From assembly GCA_964457225.1 (NCBI GenBank), contig CAYWEM010000014.1:1-64000 (forward strand): a stretch of DNA of 64,000 nt. The letters are read 5' to 3'. The DNA is from CAYWEM01 sp964457225. GTDB lineage: Bacteria > Acidobacteriota > Aminicenantia > UBA2199. The translations under genes and the position numbers were made by a program. The first letter of the stretch is position 1. Every line of letters begins with the position of its first letter. The notes under the pieces were generated by a model. That model had not been told where the DNA came from. It made no database searches and saw only the letters and a list, made by a program, of their open reading frames with translations. Shown piece by piece: positions 35,366 through 43,613 of the stretch.

Positions 35366-36688
35366 CTACATGCCGGAAACTACTACATCACTGAAGACCA
35401 GGCTGGGAAAACGCTGCGCGGAATAGATCCAGGGATCATCGGCCGCTTCGACCAGGCGGTGCCAGAACTGCAGGTGGTTGTCGGCTATGTTCATTTCCGC
35501 CAGGGCCCGGCTCAATTCTCCATTCTCAAACAAGTGGCCGATGATGCCAATTGAGGCATCGCCGGTGGTGGGATTGGAATTGCCGCCGATGAAACCGGTG
35601 ATCAGGACGCCGCGACCCAGATCTTTCATGATTTCCTGCAATCCACGCCTGCCGGGAGGAATTACCAGGTTGCTCGGCCGGCCGGTGGTGGGCTCGCATT
35701 CCAGTTTGCGGCTGTAATACCAGTCGATAAAAAAATCTTCCAATACTCCCTCGCGGATTATGGTTCTTTTTCTGGCTGCAAAACCGTCCCGGTCAAAAAG
35801 ATGGCTGGCCAGCCCCCTCCTGATCAAGGGGTCATCGATCAGGGTCAGCCGCTCCGCGGCTATCTGCTTGCCCTTGCGGTCGTGCAGAAATGATTGTTTC
35901 TGCTGGATGTTGCGGCCGATCATGGCGTTGAGCATTCCCCCGAAAAACCTGGAAACGTTTCTATTCTGGATGATAACCGGCAGGGTCTCGGTTTTCAGTT
36001 TCCCGGCGCCCAGCATGGCCAGGGTGTTTTCAGCGGCCTGCCGGCCGATTTCTTCCGGAGCGGGCAGGTCCCGGCGGTGCACGGCCACAGCGAAATCGGA
36101 GCCGTTGGGTCTCCGGTCTCCCTCGTCCCTGGCGGTCATTTGCGCCCCGTACACGTAGTAACTACCTTCCTGGTATCCCGAAAAGCCGTTGCTGGTCAGC
36201 ATGAGCTCTTCCTGGTAGCCGTCCCGGACCTGGGCGGTCACTGATACCGTCCGGTCTCCGCCTTTCTGCAGACAGCCTTCCTCGATGGCCCGGACAGCCT
36301 GGTGACGGTTTTCCGGTGAATAATCCCGGTAAGACGGGTCAAGCATTTCCAGGTCGATGGCGGCCCTGCCCCGGTAATAATCCGGAGCGGGCAGGCTGCG
36401 CGCCGGGTCCTCGCTGAGCAGGCGGGTGGCGGCCGCGGCCTGGCTGATGAACTTTTCCAGGGCTTCAGGTCGAAGATCCGATGTACTTTGACTGGAGAAA
36501 CGGCCCTGGACGTAAAAATCAATGTTGACCTGCCTGGTGGAAGCTTCCTTGATGGTTTCCGGCTGGCGGTCCCGGTAACTCACTTCGATCGAGCGGTCGG
36601 CCGTCAGGTTGACCTTGCCGGCCTCTGCTCCGGCTTTGCCGGCCAGGTTCAGGATCCGTCCGGCCAGGTCTAGCAGTTCTTTGTTCAT
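35366..36688 (-). CDS. pmbA: TldD/PmbA-family metalloprotease subunit, PmbA (TldE) type
   Basis: A 440-residue member of the TldD/PmbA family lacking the HExxxH zinc motif, thus the PmbA/TldE type that partners TldD. Family features include the N-terminal DRSIEVSYRDRQPETIKEAS and the C-terminal TGFIGGNSNPTTGDASIGI block. In E. coli the TldD-PmbA heterodimer matures microcin B17 and degrades CcdA. No signal peptide is seen, in contrast to the TldD encoded 16 bp upstream. Confidence 0.9.
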   Translation of the reverse strand: MNKELLDLAGRILNLAGKAGAEAGKVNLTADRSIEVSYRDRQPETIKEASTRQVNIDFYVQGRFSSQSTSDLRPEALEKFISQAAAATRLLSEDPARSLPAPDYYRGRAAIDLEMLDPSYRDYSPENRHQAVRAIEEGCLQKGGDRTVSVTAQVRDGYQEELMLTSNGFSGYQEGSYYVYGAQMTARDEGDRRPNGSDFAVAVHRRDLPAPEEIGRQAAENTLAMLGAGKLKTETLPVIIQNRNVSRFFGGMLNAMIGRNIQQKQSFLHDRKGKQIAAERLTLIDDPLIRRGLASHLFDRDGFAARKRTIIREGVLEDFFIDWYYSRKLECEPTTGRPSNLVIPPGRRGLQEIMKDLGRGVLITGFIGGNSNPTTGDASIGIIGHLFENGELSRALAEMNIADNHLQFWHRLVEAADDPWIYSAQRFPSLVFSDVVVSGM

Positions 36689-36704
36689 GACTGTTCTCCT
36701 TGGT

Positions 36705-38237
36705 TCAAGATTTTGTTCCGCCCACGGTCAACGATTTCACCATGCAGGAAGGCTGACCGAAACCGACAGGGACCGACTGCCCGTTTTTTCCGCAGGAGCC
36801 GCCTCCGCCCTCGGATATTTCCAGGTTGTCGGCGACCATGATGATATTCTGCAGCATTTTAGGACCGTTGCCCATGATGTTGACGTCCTTGATGGGCGCG
36901 CCGAGCCGTCCGTTCTCTATCAGCCGGCCCTGGGAAACGAAAAAGGCGAAATCACCCTCGCCGATTTTGACCTGGCCGTTGCTGACGTCCTCGACGTATA
37001 TTCCGCTTTTGGCGGCCCGGAGAAGGTCTTCGGGCTTGGCCGGTCCGGCCAGCATTATCGTGTTGCGCATGCGCGGCATGACGTAATGCTGGTAGCTTTC
37101 ACGCCGGCCGTTGCCGGTCGGCTCAAGCTTGTAGTGCCGGGCCGATATCCGGTCATGCATGTAACTGGTCAGGATTCCTTCGTTTACCAGGATGGTTTTC
37201 TGCCCTGGAACACCTTCGTCGTCGAAATTGATTGAACCCGGCCTGCCGGCGATTGTGCCGTCGTCGATTATGGTTACAAAAGGTTCAGCCACTTTTTTGC
37301 CGATCATGGTCGCATAGGTTGAAGTGTTTTTCCGGTTGAAATCAGCCTCCATGCCGTGGCCGATGGCTTCGTGCAGGAGGATGCCGGTGACTCCCGGGCC
37401 CAAAACAACCGGAATTTCCCCGGCCGGCGGCTGAACTGCATCGAACAGCACCAGGGATTTTTGCACCGCCCGGTCACAGATTTCAGATATGATTTCAGGG
37501 CTGTAATAGGAGAAATCGCGGCGGCCGCCCAGGTTGTACGATGCTTGTTCCCGCTTGCCGTTTTTTTCGCTGATAACCGAAGCATAGAGAAAATTCCTGG
37601 GCTGCAGGTCTTCTGCCTTGAGACCTTCAGAACTAACCACCATGATGCGTTTCTGCTGGTCGTGAAAACCGGCGTTGACCTTGACCACGTGTGTTGAACG
37701 GGCAAAGCAATTGTCGTTCACCTGTTGAACCAGGGGCAGTTTTTCTTCCAGCTTGACTTCACTCAGCAGCCTCTTCAGCGGGTAGTGGTTTTTCACGGCC
37801 AGCCGTTTCAGTCCGGCCGCCGGTGAACGGCCGGGACCATCGGCTATGGTCGCGGCGATGGCCGCGGCATTCAGCATGGCCTTTTCGCTCAACTCCTGGG
37901 TGAAGCCGTAACCAACCTGGTCGCCTTTGACCGTGCGGATGCCGACACCCAGGGAAACATCACAGAAAGCCCGGTTTACCCGGCCGTCCTCGAGAACGAT
38001 CCAGTTGCTGATGGTATGCTCGAAGAAAAGATCGGCGAAATCGCCGCCCTTGGCCAGGGCCTGGGCCAGGGTTTTGCGGCAGAGAGAGTCGCTGATCCCG
38101 AATTCCCTTTCGAAATAGCCTTTGTCTTCAGCTCCCAACAGAGTTCCCCAGGTTCCGGAAACCAGGCGGCTGCCGGCCCCAACCGCCGCCGCTCCGGCGC
38201 TCGTTTTCAAAAATAATCGTCTGGTCATTTCTCCCAT
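36705..38237 (-). CDS. tldD: TldD-type zinc metalloprotease with twin-arginine signal
   Basis: A 510-residue TldD homologue. The zinc motif is HEAIGHGMEADF (HExxxH). The last 40 residues hold the family block ISEGGGGSCGKNGQSVPVGF. The N-terminus, TRRLFLKTSAGAAAVGAG, is a typical twin-arginine signal, so the protein should be exported folded, unlike the cytoplasmic E. coli enzyme. The start ATG at 38237 has GGGAGG at good spacing. Operon with pmbA. A metalloprotease acting on a peptide in the periplasm is plausible; the substrate is unknown. Confidence 0.88.
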   Translation of the reverse strand: MGEMTRRLFLKTSAGAAAVGAGSRLVSGTWGTLLGAEDKGYFEREFGISDSLCRKTLAQALAKGGDFADLFFEHTISNWIVLEDGRVNRAFCDVSLGVGIRTVKGDQVGYGFTQELSEKAMLNAAAIAATIADGPGRSPAAGLKRLAVKNHYPLKRLLSEVKLEEKLPLVQQVNDNCFARSTHVVKVNAGFHDQQKRIMVVSSEGLKAEDLQPRNFLYASVISEKNGKREQASYNLGGRRDFSYYSPEIISEICDRAVQKSLVLFDAVQPPAGEIPVVLGPGVTGILLHEAIGHGMEADFNRKNTSTYATMIGKKVAEPFVTIIDDGTIAGRPGSINFDDEGVPGQKTILVNEGILTSYMHDRISARHYKLEPTGNGRRESYQHYVMPRMRNTIMLAGPAKPEDLLRAAKSGIYVEDVSNGQVKIGEGDFAFFVSQGRLIENGRLGAPIKDVNIMGNGPKMLQNIIMVADNLEISEGGGGSCGKNGQSVPVGFGQPSCMVKSLTVGGTKS

Positions 38238-38328
38238 GCAATCCTCCCGGAAAAGTTTTATCGATTTTTTTACGCTCTGCTGATATCTTTTTTATTGTCA
38301 TCTCTTGTTCTGTTAAACGTTTAAAAAC

Positions 38329-38368
38329 AAAAAAAGTTTCATTCAGCGGCGCTTTTTTCAGGGGAATG
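38329..38368 (-). terminator. Probable rho-independent terminator of pheA-tyrA
   Basis: On the minus strand CATTC (38368-38364) pairs with GAATG (38344-38340) around a small AGC/GCT stem, followed by AAAC and seven T (38335-38329). It lies 18 bp after the tyrA stop. Confidence 0.45.
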
Positions 38369-38385
38369 ATTTTTAAATAATTCAG

Positions 38386-39183
38386 TCATTCTTCGTTATT
38401 GCTTTCCCCCGCTTTGACGTTGCCGCGCAGGCTGGCCAGGAACTTTTCCGCTTCATTGCGGTCGCGGGCGGCGATGACGTGTTTCAGGAATTGCAGCCGG
38501 CCGCAGATGCGTTCCAGTTGTTCCAGGGAGTACGGGTTGAAAAGGATTTCTATAAGCAGCTGATCGTCTTCCTGGAGAAGATTGCGGGCCAGTTCGCGAT
38601 GCCGGGCGAAGGTCGTGCCCGGGACTTCGTCCCCCCTGATGCAGGCCGTCAAAGAAATGGTGGCGGCGAAGGGCAGAGTCAGCGAATACCCCATCATGCG
38701 GTCATGGTCGGCAAAGTTGATTTCCCAGCAGCGCAGGCCCCTGGCTGAACAGAAAGAGCGAAAGTACTCAAGTCCCGCCTGGTCCGATTCCCTGATGATG
38801 ATCAGGTTTTCCCCGGCGAGGCCGCTGAGGTCGGCGAAACGCGGCCCGAACATGGGATGGATGGAAACGAAGGGCCTGCCGTTCAAGGCATAATAGTCAG
38901 CCAGGCCGTTTTTTACCGAGGTGATGTCCACCAGCAGGCAATCCTGGGGCAAAAATGCTTCCAGCTCCCTGAAAACCGGGATGGTTTCCTGGATGCCGAC
39001 GGCATTGACCAGCATCTGCGGACAGAAATCGGCGATTGCTTTTATTTCTTCCAGGACGCGGGTTCCGGCCGGGGCAACGGCATCAGGCCTGATATCGAAA
39101 ACCGCCACCTGGTGGCCATCCGCCAGCATTTCCCGGGCCAGCCAGGAACCCATGCGGCCCAAGCCGACAAGCATTGTTCTCAT
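38386..39183 (-). CDS. tyrA: Prephenate dehydrogenase
   Basis: A 265-residue NAD(P)-dependent enzyme of tyrosine synthesis, converting prephenate to 4-hydroxyphenylpyruvate (or arogenate to tyrosine). The nucleotide-binding motif is VGLGRMGSWLA at the N-terminus; the catalytic His is likely in SIHPMFGP, a typical TyrA block (HPMFGP). The frame is open upstream, but the ATG at 39183 has GGAGGTGTGAG before it and the right N-terminus. No chorismate mutase or ACT domain is attached. It lies 1 bp after the pheA stop, in the operon led by the Tyr/Phe-rich leader ORF. Confidence 0.88.
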   Translation of the reverse strand: MRTMLVGLGRMGSWLAREMLADGHQVAVFDIRPDAVAPAGTRVLEEIKAIADFCPQMLVNAVGIQETIPVFRELEAFLPQDCLLVDITSVKNGLADYYALNGRPFVSIHPMFGPRFADLSGLAGENLIIIRESDQAGLEYFRSFCSARGLRCWEINFADHDRMMGYSLTLPFAATISLTACIRGDEVPGTTFARHRELARNLLQEDDQLLIEILFNPYSLEQLERICGRLQFLKHVIAARDRNEAEKFLASLRGNVKAGESNNEE

Positions 39184-39184
39184 C

Positions 39185-40243
39185 TCACACCTCCGGGTAG
39201 GAACCGAGAAACTTGAATAAATCGACCTTTTCCTGCAGGCGTTCCAGCACCGGGGCCGTTTCCCGGTCCGAAACATCACCCTGGAAGTCAAGAAAAAAGA
39301 GGTAATTGCCCGGGTCGCTTTTGTGAGGTCTCGATTCAAGCCTGGTAAGGTTGAGCTCTGCGGCCGCGAAAACCTCCAGCACTTCGAGCAGGGCCCCGGC
39401 CCGGTGCGGGGCGGACACTATAATTGAGGTTTTTGTTTTCTTGTTTTCCAGTTCGAGCGCATTTTTTCCAAGTACCAGGAAACGGGTCCGGTTCAGTTTT
39501 TCATCCTCGATGTCGCTGAGCAGGACCTCGAGCCCATAAAGGTCTGCGCAGAGGCTGCCGGCGATAACTGCGGCGTCACGGCGGCGGCTCTCCATGAGCC
39601 AGCGGGCCGCTCCGGCGGTATCGTAGAAGGGCCGGGTTCTGAGGTTGCGGCGCTCTATGAAACCGCGGCACTGGCCCAGGGCCTGGGGATGGGAATAAAC
39701 CGTCCTGATCCCGCGCGGCTCGGTTCCGGGCAGGGCCAGCAGTTGGTGATGGATCGGGAAATAAAGCTCGGCCCTGATGAAAAGATCGTGTTCCAGCAGG
39801 AGATCGTGCACTTCGCCAATCGCTCCCTCGCTGGAGTTTTCCAGGGGGACCACGGCCAGGTTCAGGCGGCCCTCGGCCAACCCGGCGAAGACTTCCCGGA
39901 ATCCGGGCAAAGGTACGGTCACTCCTTCGGGAAAAACCAGGCGGGCGGCCATTTCGCTGTAGGCTCCATGCTCTCCCTGGAAGCCTATGAAAGTAAATTC
40001 TTTCTCCTCCAGCGCCCGGCTCTCGGTGATGATGCTCCTGAAAAGCTCTTCCAGGTAGTCTTCCCTGAGCAGCGGACCGGCGAAGCCCCTGGCCCGCCGG
40101 AGCACTTCCAGTTCGCGTTCCGCATCGACGATTTGCTTTTTTTGTTCCCGGGCGGCCAGGGCCATTTCCGCCCGTTCTCGCAGCAGTTTCAACAGCTGGA
40201 TGTCAATCCAGTCGATTTCCTTCCTGATTGCCGGCAGTTCCAT
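39185..40243 (-). CDS. pheA: Bifunctional chorismate mutase/prephenate dehydratase
   Basis: A 352-residue P-protein. Residues about 1-85 form an AroQ-type chorismate mutase (IRKEIDWIDIQLLKLLRERAEM), about 90-265 the prephenate dehydratase with the catalytic TRF motif in LNRTRFLVLGK, and the end an ACT domain with ESRPHK, the conserved phenylalanine-binding ESRP motif, so feedback inhibition by Phe is likely. GGAGGT precedes the ATG. The 147 nt between the leader-peptide stop and this ATG hold hairpins described separately. Tyrosine synthesis must draw its prephenate from the mutase domain of this same enzyme. Confidence 0.94.
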   Translation of the reverse strand: MELPAIRKEIDWIDIQLLKLLRERAEMALAAREQKKQIVDAERELEVLRRARGFAGPLLREDYLEELFRSIITESRALEEKEFTFIGFQGEHGAYSEMAARLVFPEGVTVPLPGFREVFAGLAEGRLNLAVVPLENSSEGAIGEVHDLLLEHDLFIRAELYFPIHHQLLALPGTEPRGIRTVYSHPQALGQCRGFIERRNLRTRPFYDTAGAARWLMESRRRDAAVIAGSLCADLYGLEVLLSDIEDEKLNRTRFLVLGKNALELENKKTKTSIIVSAPHRAGALLEVLEVFAAAELNLTRLESRPHKSDPGNYLFFLDFQGDVSDRETAPVLERLQEKVDLFKFLGSYPEV

Positions 40244-40336
40244 TGTATACCTCCGTGTTTTTGTAGAAAGATTTGGACAAGCAATTTTTTTAAAGTGTCC
40301 GGAATAATTACGGGAATAGAAGAATGACCATTTTCT

Positions 40337-40475
40337 GCGGGGTGCATCTAAGGTTTCCTTTTATCTTGGGGGGAGGGTCAGGTGGAAACCTTAGAGCCCC
40401 GCCGCGGGGTAGCTAAAGTAATAATAGCTGTTGTTGCGGCGAAGCTGATCGCTGATTAGCGTTGATTTCCTGACC
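40337..40475 (-). promoter_or_regulatory. Mutually exclusive RNA hairpins of the pheA-tyrA leader
   Basis: Elements on the minus strand, 5' to 3': AGCTA/TAGCT (40429-40425 with 40415-40411), whose loop holds the Tyr-Tyr-Phe codons; CCCCG/CGGGG (40409-40405 with 40401-40397); an 11-bp perfect stem CTAAGGTTTCC/GGAAACCTTAG (40394-40384 with 40358-40348). A second CCCCGC at 40342-40337 can extend the 11-bp stem by pairing with GCGGGG at 40402-40397, competing with the small CCCCG hairpin. GGTCAGG at the leader start (40475-40469) is complementary to CCTGACC in the 25-nt loop (40382-40376). The loop also has CCTCC (40376-40372), complementary to the pheA ribosome site. No U-run follows the stem, so control could be of translation rather than termination. 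Confidence 0.6.
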
Positions 40476-40477
40476 AT
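40391..40477 (-). CDS. Leader peptide of the pheA-tyrA operon, Tyr/Phe-rich
   Basis: A 28-codon ORF from ATG (40477) to TAA (40391-40393), too short for normal gene finding. The peptide ends NNSYYYFSYPAAGL: three consecutive Tyr codons (TAT TAT TAC), then Phe, Ser, Tyr. The codons after the run (CCC GCG GCG GGG CTC TAA) form a GC hairpin, and the stop lies within the first arm of the 11-bp stem. This is the layout of ribosome-mediated attenuators such as pheL or trpL of enterobacteria. Two Arg and two Asn codons precede the run. The ATG has no ribosome site; a TATAAT ends 10 nt upstream, so the transcript is near leaderless. Confidence 0.75.
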   Translation of the reverse strand: MVRKSTLISDQLRRNNSYYYFSYPAAGL

Positions 40478-40487
40478 GAATTTCAAA

Positions 40488-40493
40488 ATTATA
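40488..40493 (-). promoter_or_regulatory. -10 element of the pheA leader promoter
   Basis: Perfect TATAAT on the minus strand ending 10 nt before the leader ATG. No good -35 is seen (TTTATT at 17-nt spacing). Confidence 0.45.
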
Positions 40494-40506
40494 CCATGAA
40501 GAACAG

Positions 40507-40532
40507 GAAAAATAAAGCCCGAGAACGGCTTT
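40507..40532 (-). terminator. Possible terminator insulating the pheA promoter
   Basis: AAAGCC/GGCTTT (40532-40527 with 40519-40514 on the minus strand), 7-nt loop, followed by ATTTTT. It lies just upstream of the pheA leader promoter and may stop antisense read-through from the trp operon. The rest of the 230-bp gap between the leader ATG and the 40708 gene shows only the short promoter element listed separately. Confidence 0.35.
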
Positions 40533-40673
40533 TAGCTTGCTGGATAAAGATCATCCCTGATTCTCCCTTTCACTCAGGTTTAACTCACCCCCTGTATTGC
40601 CTTTCAGAGCAATTGCAGAAATCAGGTGGAGGATTATCGATCTACGCCCCGGCCTGAATTATCCCGCCGAATG

Positions 40674-40682
40674 TGGTATATT
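40674..40682 (+). promoter_or_regulatory. Possible extended -10 for the DUF1684 gene
   Basis: TGG-TATATT, 25 bp before the ATG at 40708; no clear -35. Confidence 0.35.
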
Positions 40683-40707
40683 ATCAATCCAAAACCGGAG
40701 GCAGTAC

Positions 40708-41589
40708 ATGCGTAAGCCGATCGTCTTTTTCCTGTTATTTTTCCTGGCTCTTTCCATTTTTCCCCGGAACTACGAGGAGGAAATCCTGGCCTGGCGCAAG
40801 AACCGGCTGGCCAGGCTGACCGCCGCGGACGGCTGGGTGACCCTGGCCGGGCTCTTCTGGCTGCAGCCCGGTGAAAACAGTTTAGGCAGCGGATCGGAAA
40901 ACGGCCTGCGGGTTCATAACACAGAGTTCCCTGAAAAAGCCGGAGTATTTGAAGTAGGAGACGGCCGGGTTCTTTTCCGGGCTCAGGCTGGAGTTGAAGT
41001 TTTCTGTGAGGAAAAAAAGATTGACTCCCTGGAGCTGGTTTCAGACCTCAAAGGCCGGCCGACCCTGCTGCGTTCCGGAGCTTTCAGCTGGCACCTGATT
41101 CAACGCGGTGAGCTTCTGGGGGTCAGGTTGAGGTGGGCTGATCATCCCAACCGGGTAAAACTGAAGGAAATCCCGGCTTTCCCCGTTGATCCCGCCTGGC
41201 GCATCAAGGCCCGCTTCCTGCCTTATGAAAAACCGAAAAAAGTGCTGGTGCCCTCGGTCATCGGCACCTCCAGCGAGGAAGAATGCCCGGGTGAGATTCA
41301 CCTCGAGATAAAGGGAGAGGCGGTCATCCTCTATCCGACCGGCAGTCGCGAATCCCTGGGCCTGCTGTTCGGAGATGCCGGCAACGGCCGGGAATCGTAC
41401 ATCGGCGGCCGCTTCCTGCCCCTGGGAAAACCGAACGAAAAGAACGAAATCATCCTGGATTTCAACCTGGCCTACAGCCCGCCCTGCGCTTTTACCCCTT
41501 TTGCCACCTGCCCCATGGTTCTTCCGGAAAACATCCTCCCTTTGCCGGTGACTGCCGGTGAAAAGGAAGCCGGTCCTTTTGAGCATTAA
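40708..41589 (+). CDS. Secreted DUF1684 protein
   Basis: A 293-residue exported protein (signal peptide MRKPIVFFLLFFLALSIFP). It matches DUF1684: EEILAWRKNRLARLTAADGW followed by VTLAGLFWLQPGENSLGSG near the start, and DFNLAYSPPCAFTPFATCP near the end, the most conserved block. Function unknown. GGAGG precedes the ATG at 40708; the frame is open upstream without a good start. It is a single plus-strand gene lodged between the two aromatic operons and is convergent with trpA (19 bp apart). Confidence 0.85.
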   Translation: MRKPIVFFLLFFLALSIFPRNYEEEILAWRKNRLARLTAADGWVTLAGLFWLQPGENSLGSGSENGLRVHNTEFPEKAGVFEVGDGRVLFRAQAGVEVFCEEKKIDSLELVSDLKGRPTLLRSGAFSWHLIQRGELLGVRLRWADHPNRVKLKEIPAFPVDPAWRIKARFLPYEKPKKVLVPSVIGTSSEEECPGEIHLEIKGEAVILYPTGSRESLGLLFGDAGNGRESYIGGRFLPLGKPNEKNEIILDFNLAYSPPCAFTPFATCPMVLPENILPLPVTAGEKEAGPFEH

Positions 41590-41608
41590 CGACTGGGCAG
41601 GTTTTAAA

Positions 41609-42391
41609 TCAATTCCGGTCGAGCCTGGCACGGCAGAGAGTGACGAAATCTCTCACCGCCGGCAAACCCCCGCTTTGAAAGAGGTTGATGATACGGCTGC
41701 CTATGACCACGGCCGCAGCTTTTCCTTTTAACAAATCCAGGTGCTCGGGCCTTGAAATACCAAAGCCGGCGGCCAGCGGCAACTTGCCGGCTGTAGTAGC
41801 TTGTTGCAGGAAATCCAGGCCGGAGGAAGATATATGCAAACCCGCTCCGGTTATCCCCACGCGCAAGGTGGTGTAAACAAAGCCTTTGGCCCTCCAGCAG
41901 ACCGTTGCCAGGCGCTTTGCGCTCATACCCGGGGATATGACTTCGATGAAATGAATGTTTCTCTTGTTCAGGACCCGGCGTAAATTCTGCCCGGGTTCAT
42001 CCGCCGGCAGGTCGGGCACTATGACTCCGGCTGCCCCGGCTTGGGCGCAGGCATCTGCGAACTCCGTCCAGCCCAGGCGACAGGGAATGTTGGCATAGGT
42101 CATCAGCAGCATGGGAGCATGGTAAAGCCCGGTCAGTGAATCAAGTAAACGCAGGGCGTCGGAGGGCACTGTGCCGGCGGCCAGGGCCTGTTGATTGGCG
42201 GCCATTATGGTCGGGCCGTCGGCCAGGGGGTCGCTGAAGGGGATCTGGATTTCCAGCAGGTCGGCACCGCAGTTCAGCAGTGTTTCCGCCAGTTCGCGGC
42301 TGCCTGCCGGGCTGGGAAAACCTGCCACCAGGTGAGCCATCAGCAAGGTGCGACCGGTACCGGCAAAAAGCAGGTCAATTTTGTTTTTCAT
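41609..42391 (-). CDS. trpA: Tryptophan synthase alpha subunit
   Basis: A 260-residue TIM-barrel subunit that cleaves indole-3-glycerol phosphate to indole. The catalytic Glu is in LLEIQIPFSDPLADGP and the catalytic Asp in VIVPDLPADE. The ATG at 42391 has GGGAGC upstream; an in-frame ATG at 42427 lies inside trpB and gives an atypical extension. It overlaps trpB by 17 nt and is the last gene of the 12-gene aro-trp operon. Confidence 0.95.
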   Translation of the reverse strand: MKNKIDLLFAGTGRTLLMAHLVAGFPSPAGSRELAETLLNCGADLLEIQIPFSDPLADGPTIMAANQQALAAGTVPSDALRLLDSLTGLYHAPMLLMTYANIPCRLGWTEFADACAQAGAAGVIVPDLPADEPGQNLRRVLNKRNIHFIEVISPGMSAKRLATVCWRAKGFVYTTLRVGITGAGLHISSSGLDFLQQATTAGKLPLAAGFGISRPEHLDLLKGKAAAVVIGSRIINLFQSGGLPAVRDFVTLCRARLDRN

Positions 42392-43613
42392 GATGGAGCT
42401 CCCGGTGCAGAAAGGTTCGCCATTCATCTTCTTCCAGGGTCGGGGCGGTTATGAAAAGGTCCTTTTCTCCCCGGCCTGATACGTTTATCACCACTATATT
42501 GTCAGGAGGCATTTCGGCCGCTGTTTTCAGGCCCTGGGCCACGGCATGGGCGGATTCCAGCGCCGGGATGATGCCCTCGCAGCGGCACAGTTCCTTGAAA
42601 CCTGCCAGGGCTTCCTGGTCATCAACGGTTTTAAATTCAATTCTCTTGCGGTCATGCAGTTCAGCCAGTTGTGGTCCGATGCCGGCATAATCGAGACCGG
42701 CGCTGATGGAATGAGTCGGCAGAACCTGGCCGTTGGCATCCTGGAGGAAGAGTGATTTGTATCCCTGGACAATCCCTGCCTGGCCCAGCCCATTGGCGCG
42801 CGATGCGTGACGGCCGGGCTGCAGTCCCAGGCCGCCGGCTTCCACTCCGATCAGCCGGATACCGGGTTGGTTCAGAAAGGGGTAAAACAACCCTATGGCA
42901 TTCGATCCTCCTCCCACGCAGGCCACCATTGCATCAGCCTGGCGGCCTCGTTTTTTGACCAGCTGTTTTTTGACTTCCCGGCCGATCACGGACTGGAATG
43001 TCCTGACCATGGTGGGGTAGGGGTGCGGGCCGAGTGCTGATCCCAGCAGGTAATGAGTATCATCCAGGTTTTCCATCCAGTATTTCAGGGCGGCGTTGAC
43101 GGCATCCTTGAGAGTGCGGCCGCCGTCGGTTACCGGTATTACTTCCGCGCCCATGCGACGCATGAAAAAAACATTGGGGTATTGACGGGCCATGTCAGTT
43201 TCACCCATGAATATGCGGCATCCCAGGCCGAAACGGGCGGTCGCCGCGGCCGTGGCCAGTCCATGCTGGCCGGCCCCGGTTTCGGCGACGATCTGTTTTT
43301 TGCCCATCCTGACCGCCAACAGGGTTTGACCAAGAACGTTGTTTATCTTGTGAGCCCCGGTATGGGCCAGTCCTTCCAGTTTCAGGAATATCTCCGCTCC
43401 CCCGGCCAGGCGGGTCAGATTGGCGGCCTGGTAAAGCGGAGTCGGCCGGCCGGCGTAATCGGCCAGCAATTCAGCCAACTCATGCTGGAAAGACTTTTCA
43501 CGGTGGAAACAAGAAAAGGCATCTTCCAACTCGGTCAGCGCCGGCAGCAGCATCTCGGGCACGTAGCGGCCTCCGTAAGGGCCGTAATGACTGGTATGTT
43601 TTTTTGTTTTCAT
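42375..43613 (-). CDS. trpB: Tryptophan synthase beta subunit
   Basis: A 412-residue PLP enzyme joining indole and serine. The PLP lysine is K89 in HTGAHKINN; the phosphate-binding loop is GGGSNAIG; GRYVPE near the N-terminus is typical of the standard TrpB1 type. AAGGAA precedes the ATG, which overlaps the trpF stop by four bases. Confidence 0.97.
   Translation of the reverse strand: MKTKKHTSHYGPYGGRYVPEMLLPALTELEDAFSCFHREKSFQHELAELLADYAGRPTPLYQAANLTRLAGGAEIFLKLEGLAHTGAHKINNVLGQTLLAVRMGKKQIVAETGAGQHGLATAAATARFGLGCRIFMGETDMARQYPNVFFMRRMGAEVIPVTDGGRTLKDAVNAALKYWMENLDDTHYLLGSALGPHPYPTMVRTFQSVIGREVKKQLVKKRGRQADAMVACVGGGSNAIGLFYPFLNQPGIRLIGVEAGGLGLQPGRHASRANGLGQAGIVQGYKSLFLQDANGQVLPTHSISAGLDYAGIGPQLAELHDRKRIEFKTVDDQEALAGFKELCRCEGIIPALESAHAVAQGLKTAAEMPPDNIVVINVSGRGEKDLFITAPTLEEDEWRTFLHRELHHEKQN

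Noticed and set aside
40337..40420. Considered a T-box or a tRNA-like element upstream of pheA
   Set aside because: No T-box antiterminator motif (GGUACCGCG-like) or acceptor-binding bulge, and no cloverleaf; the Tyr/Phe leader ORF explains the region better.
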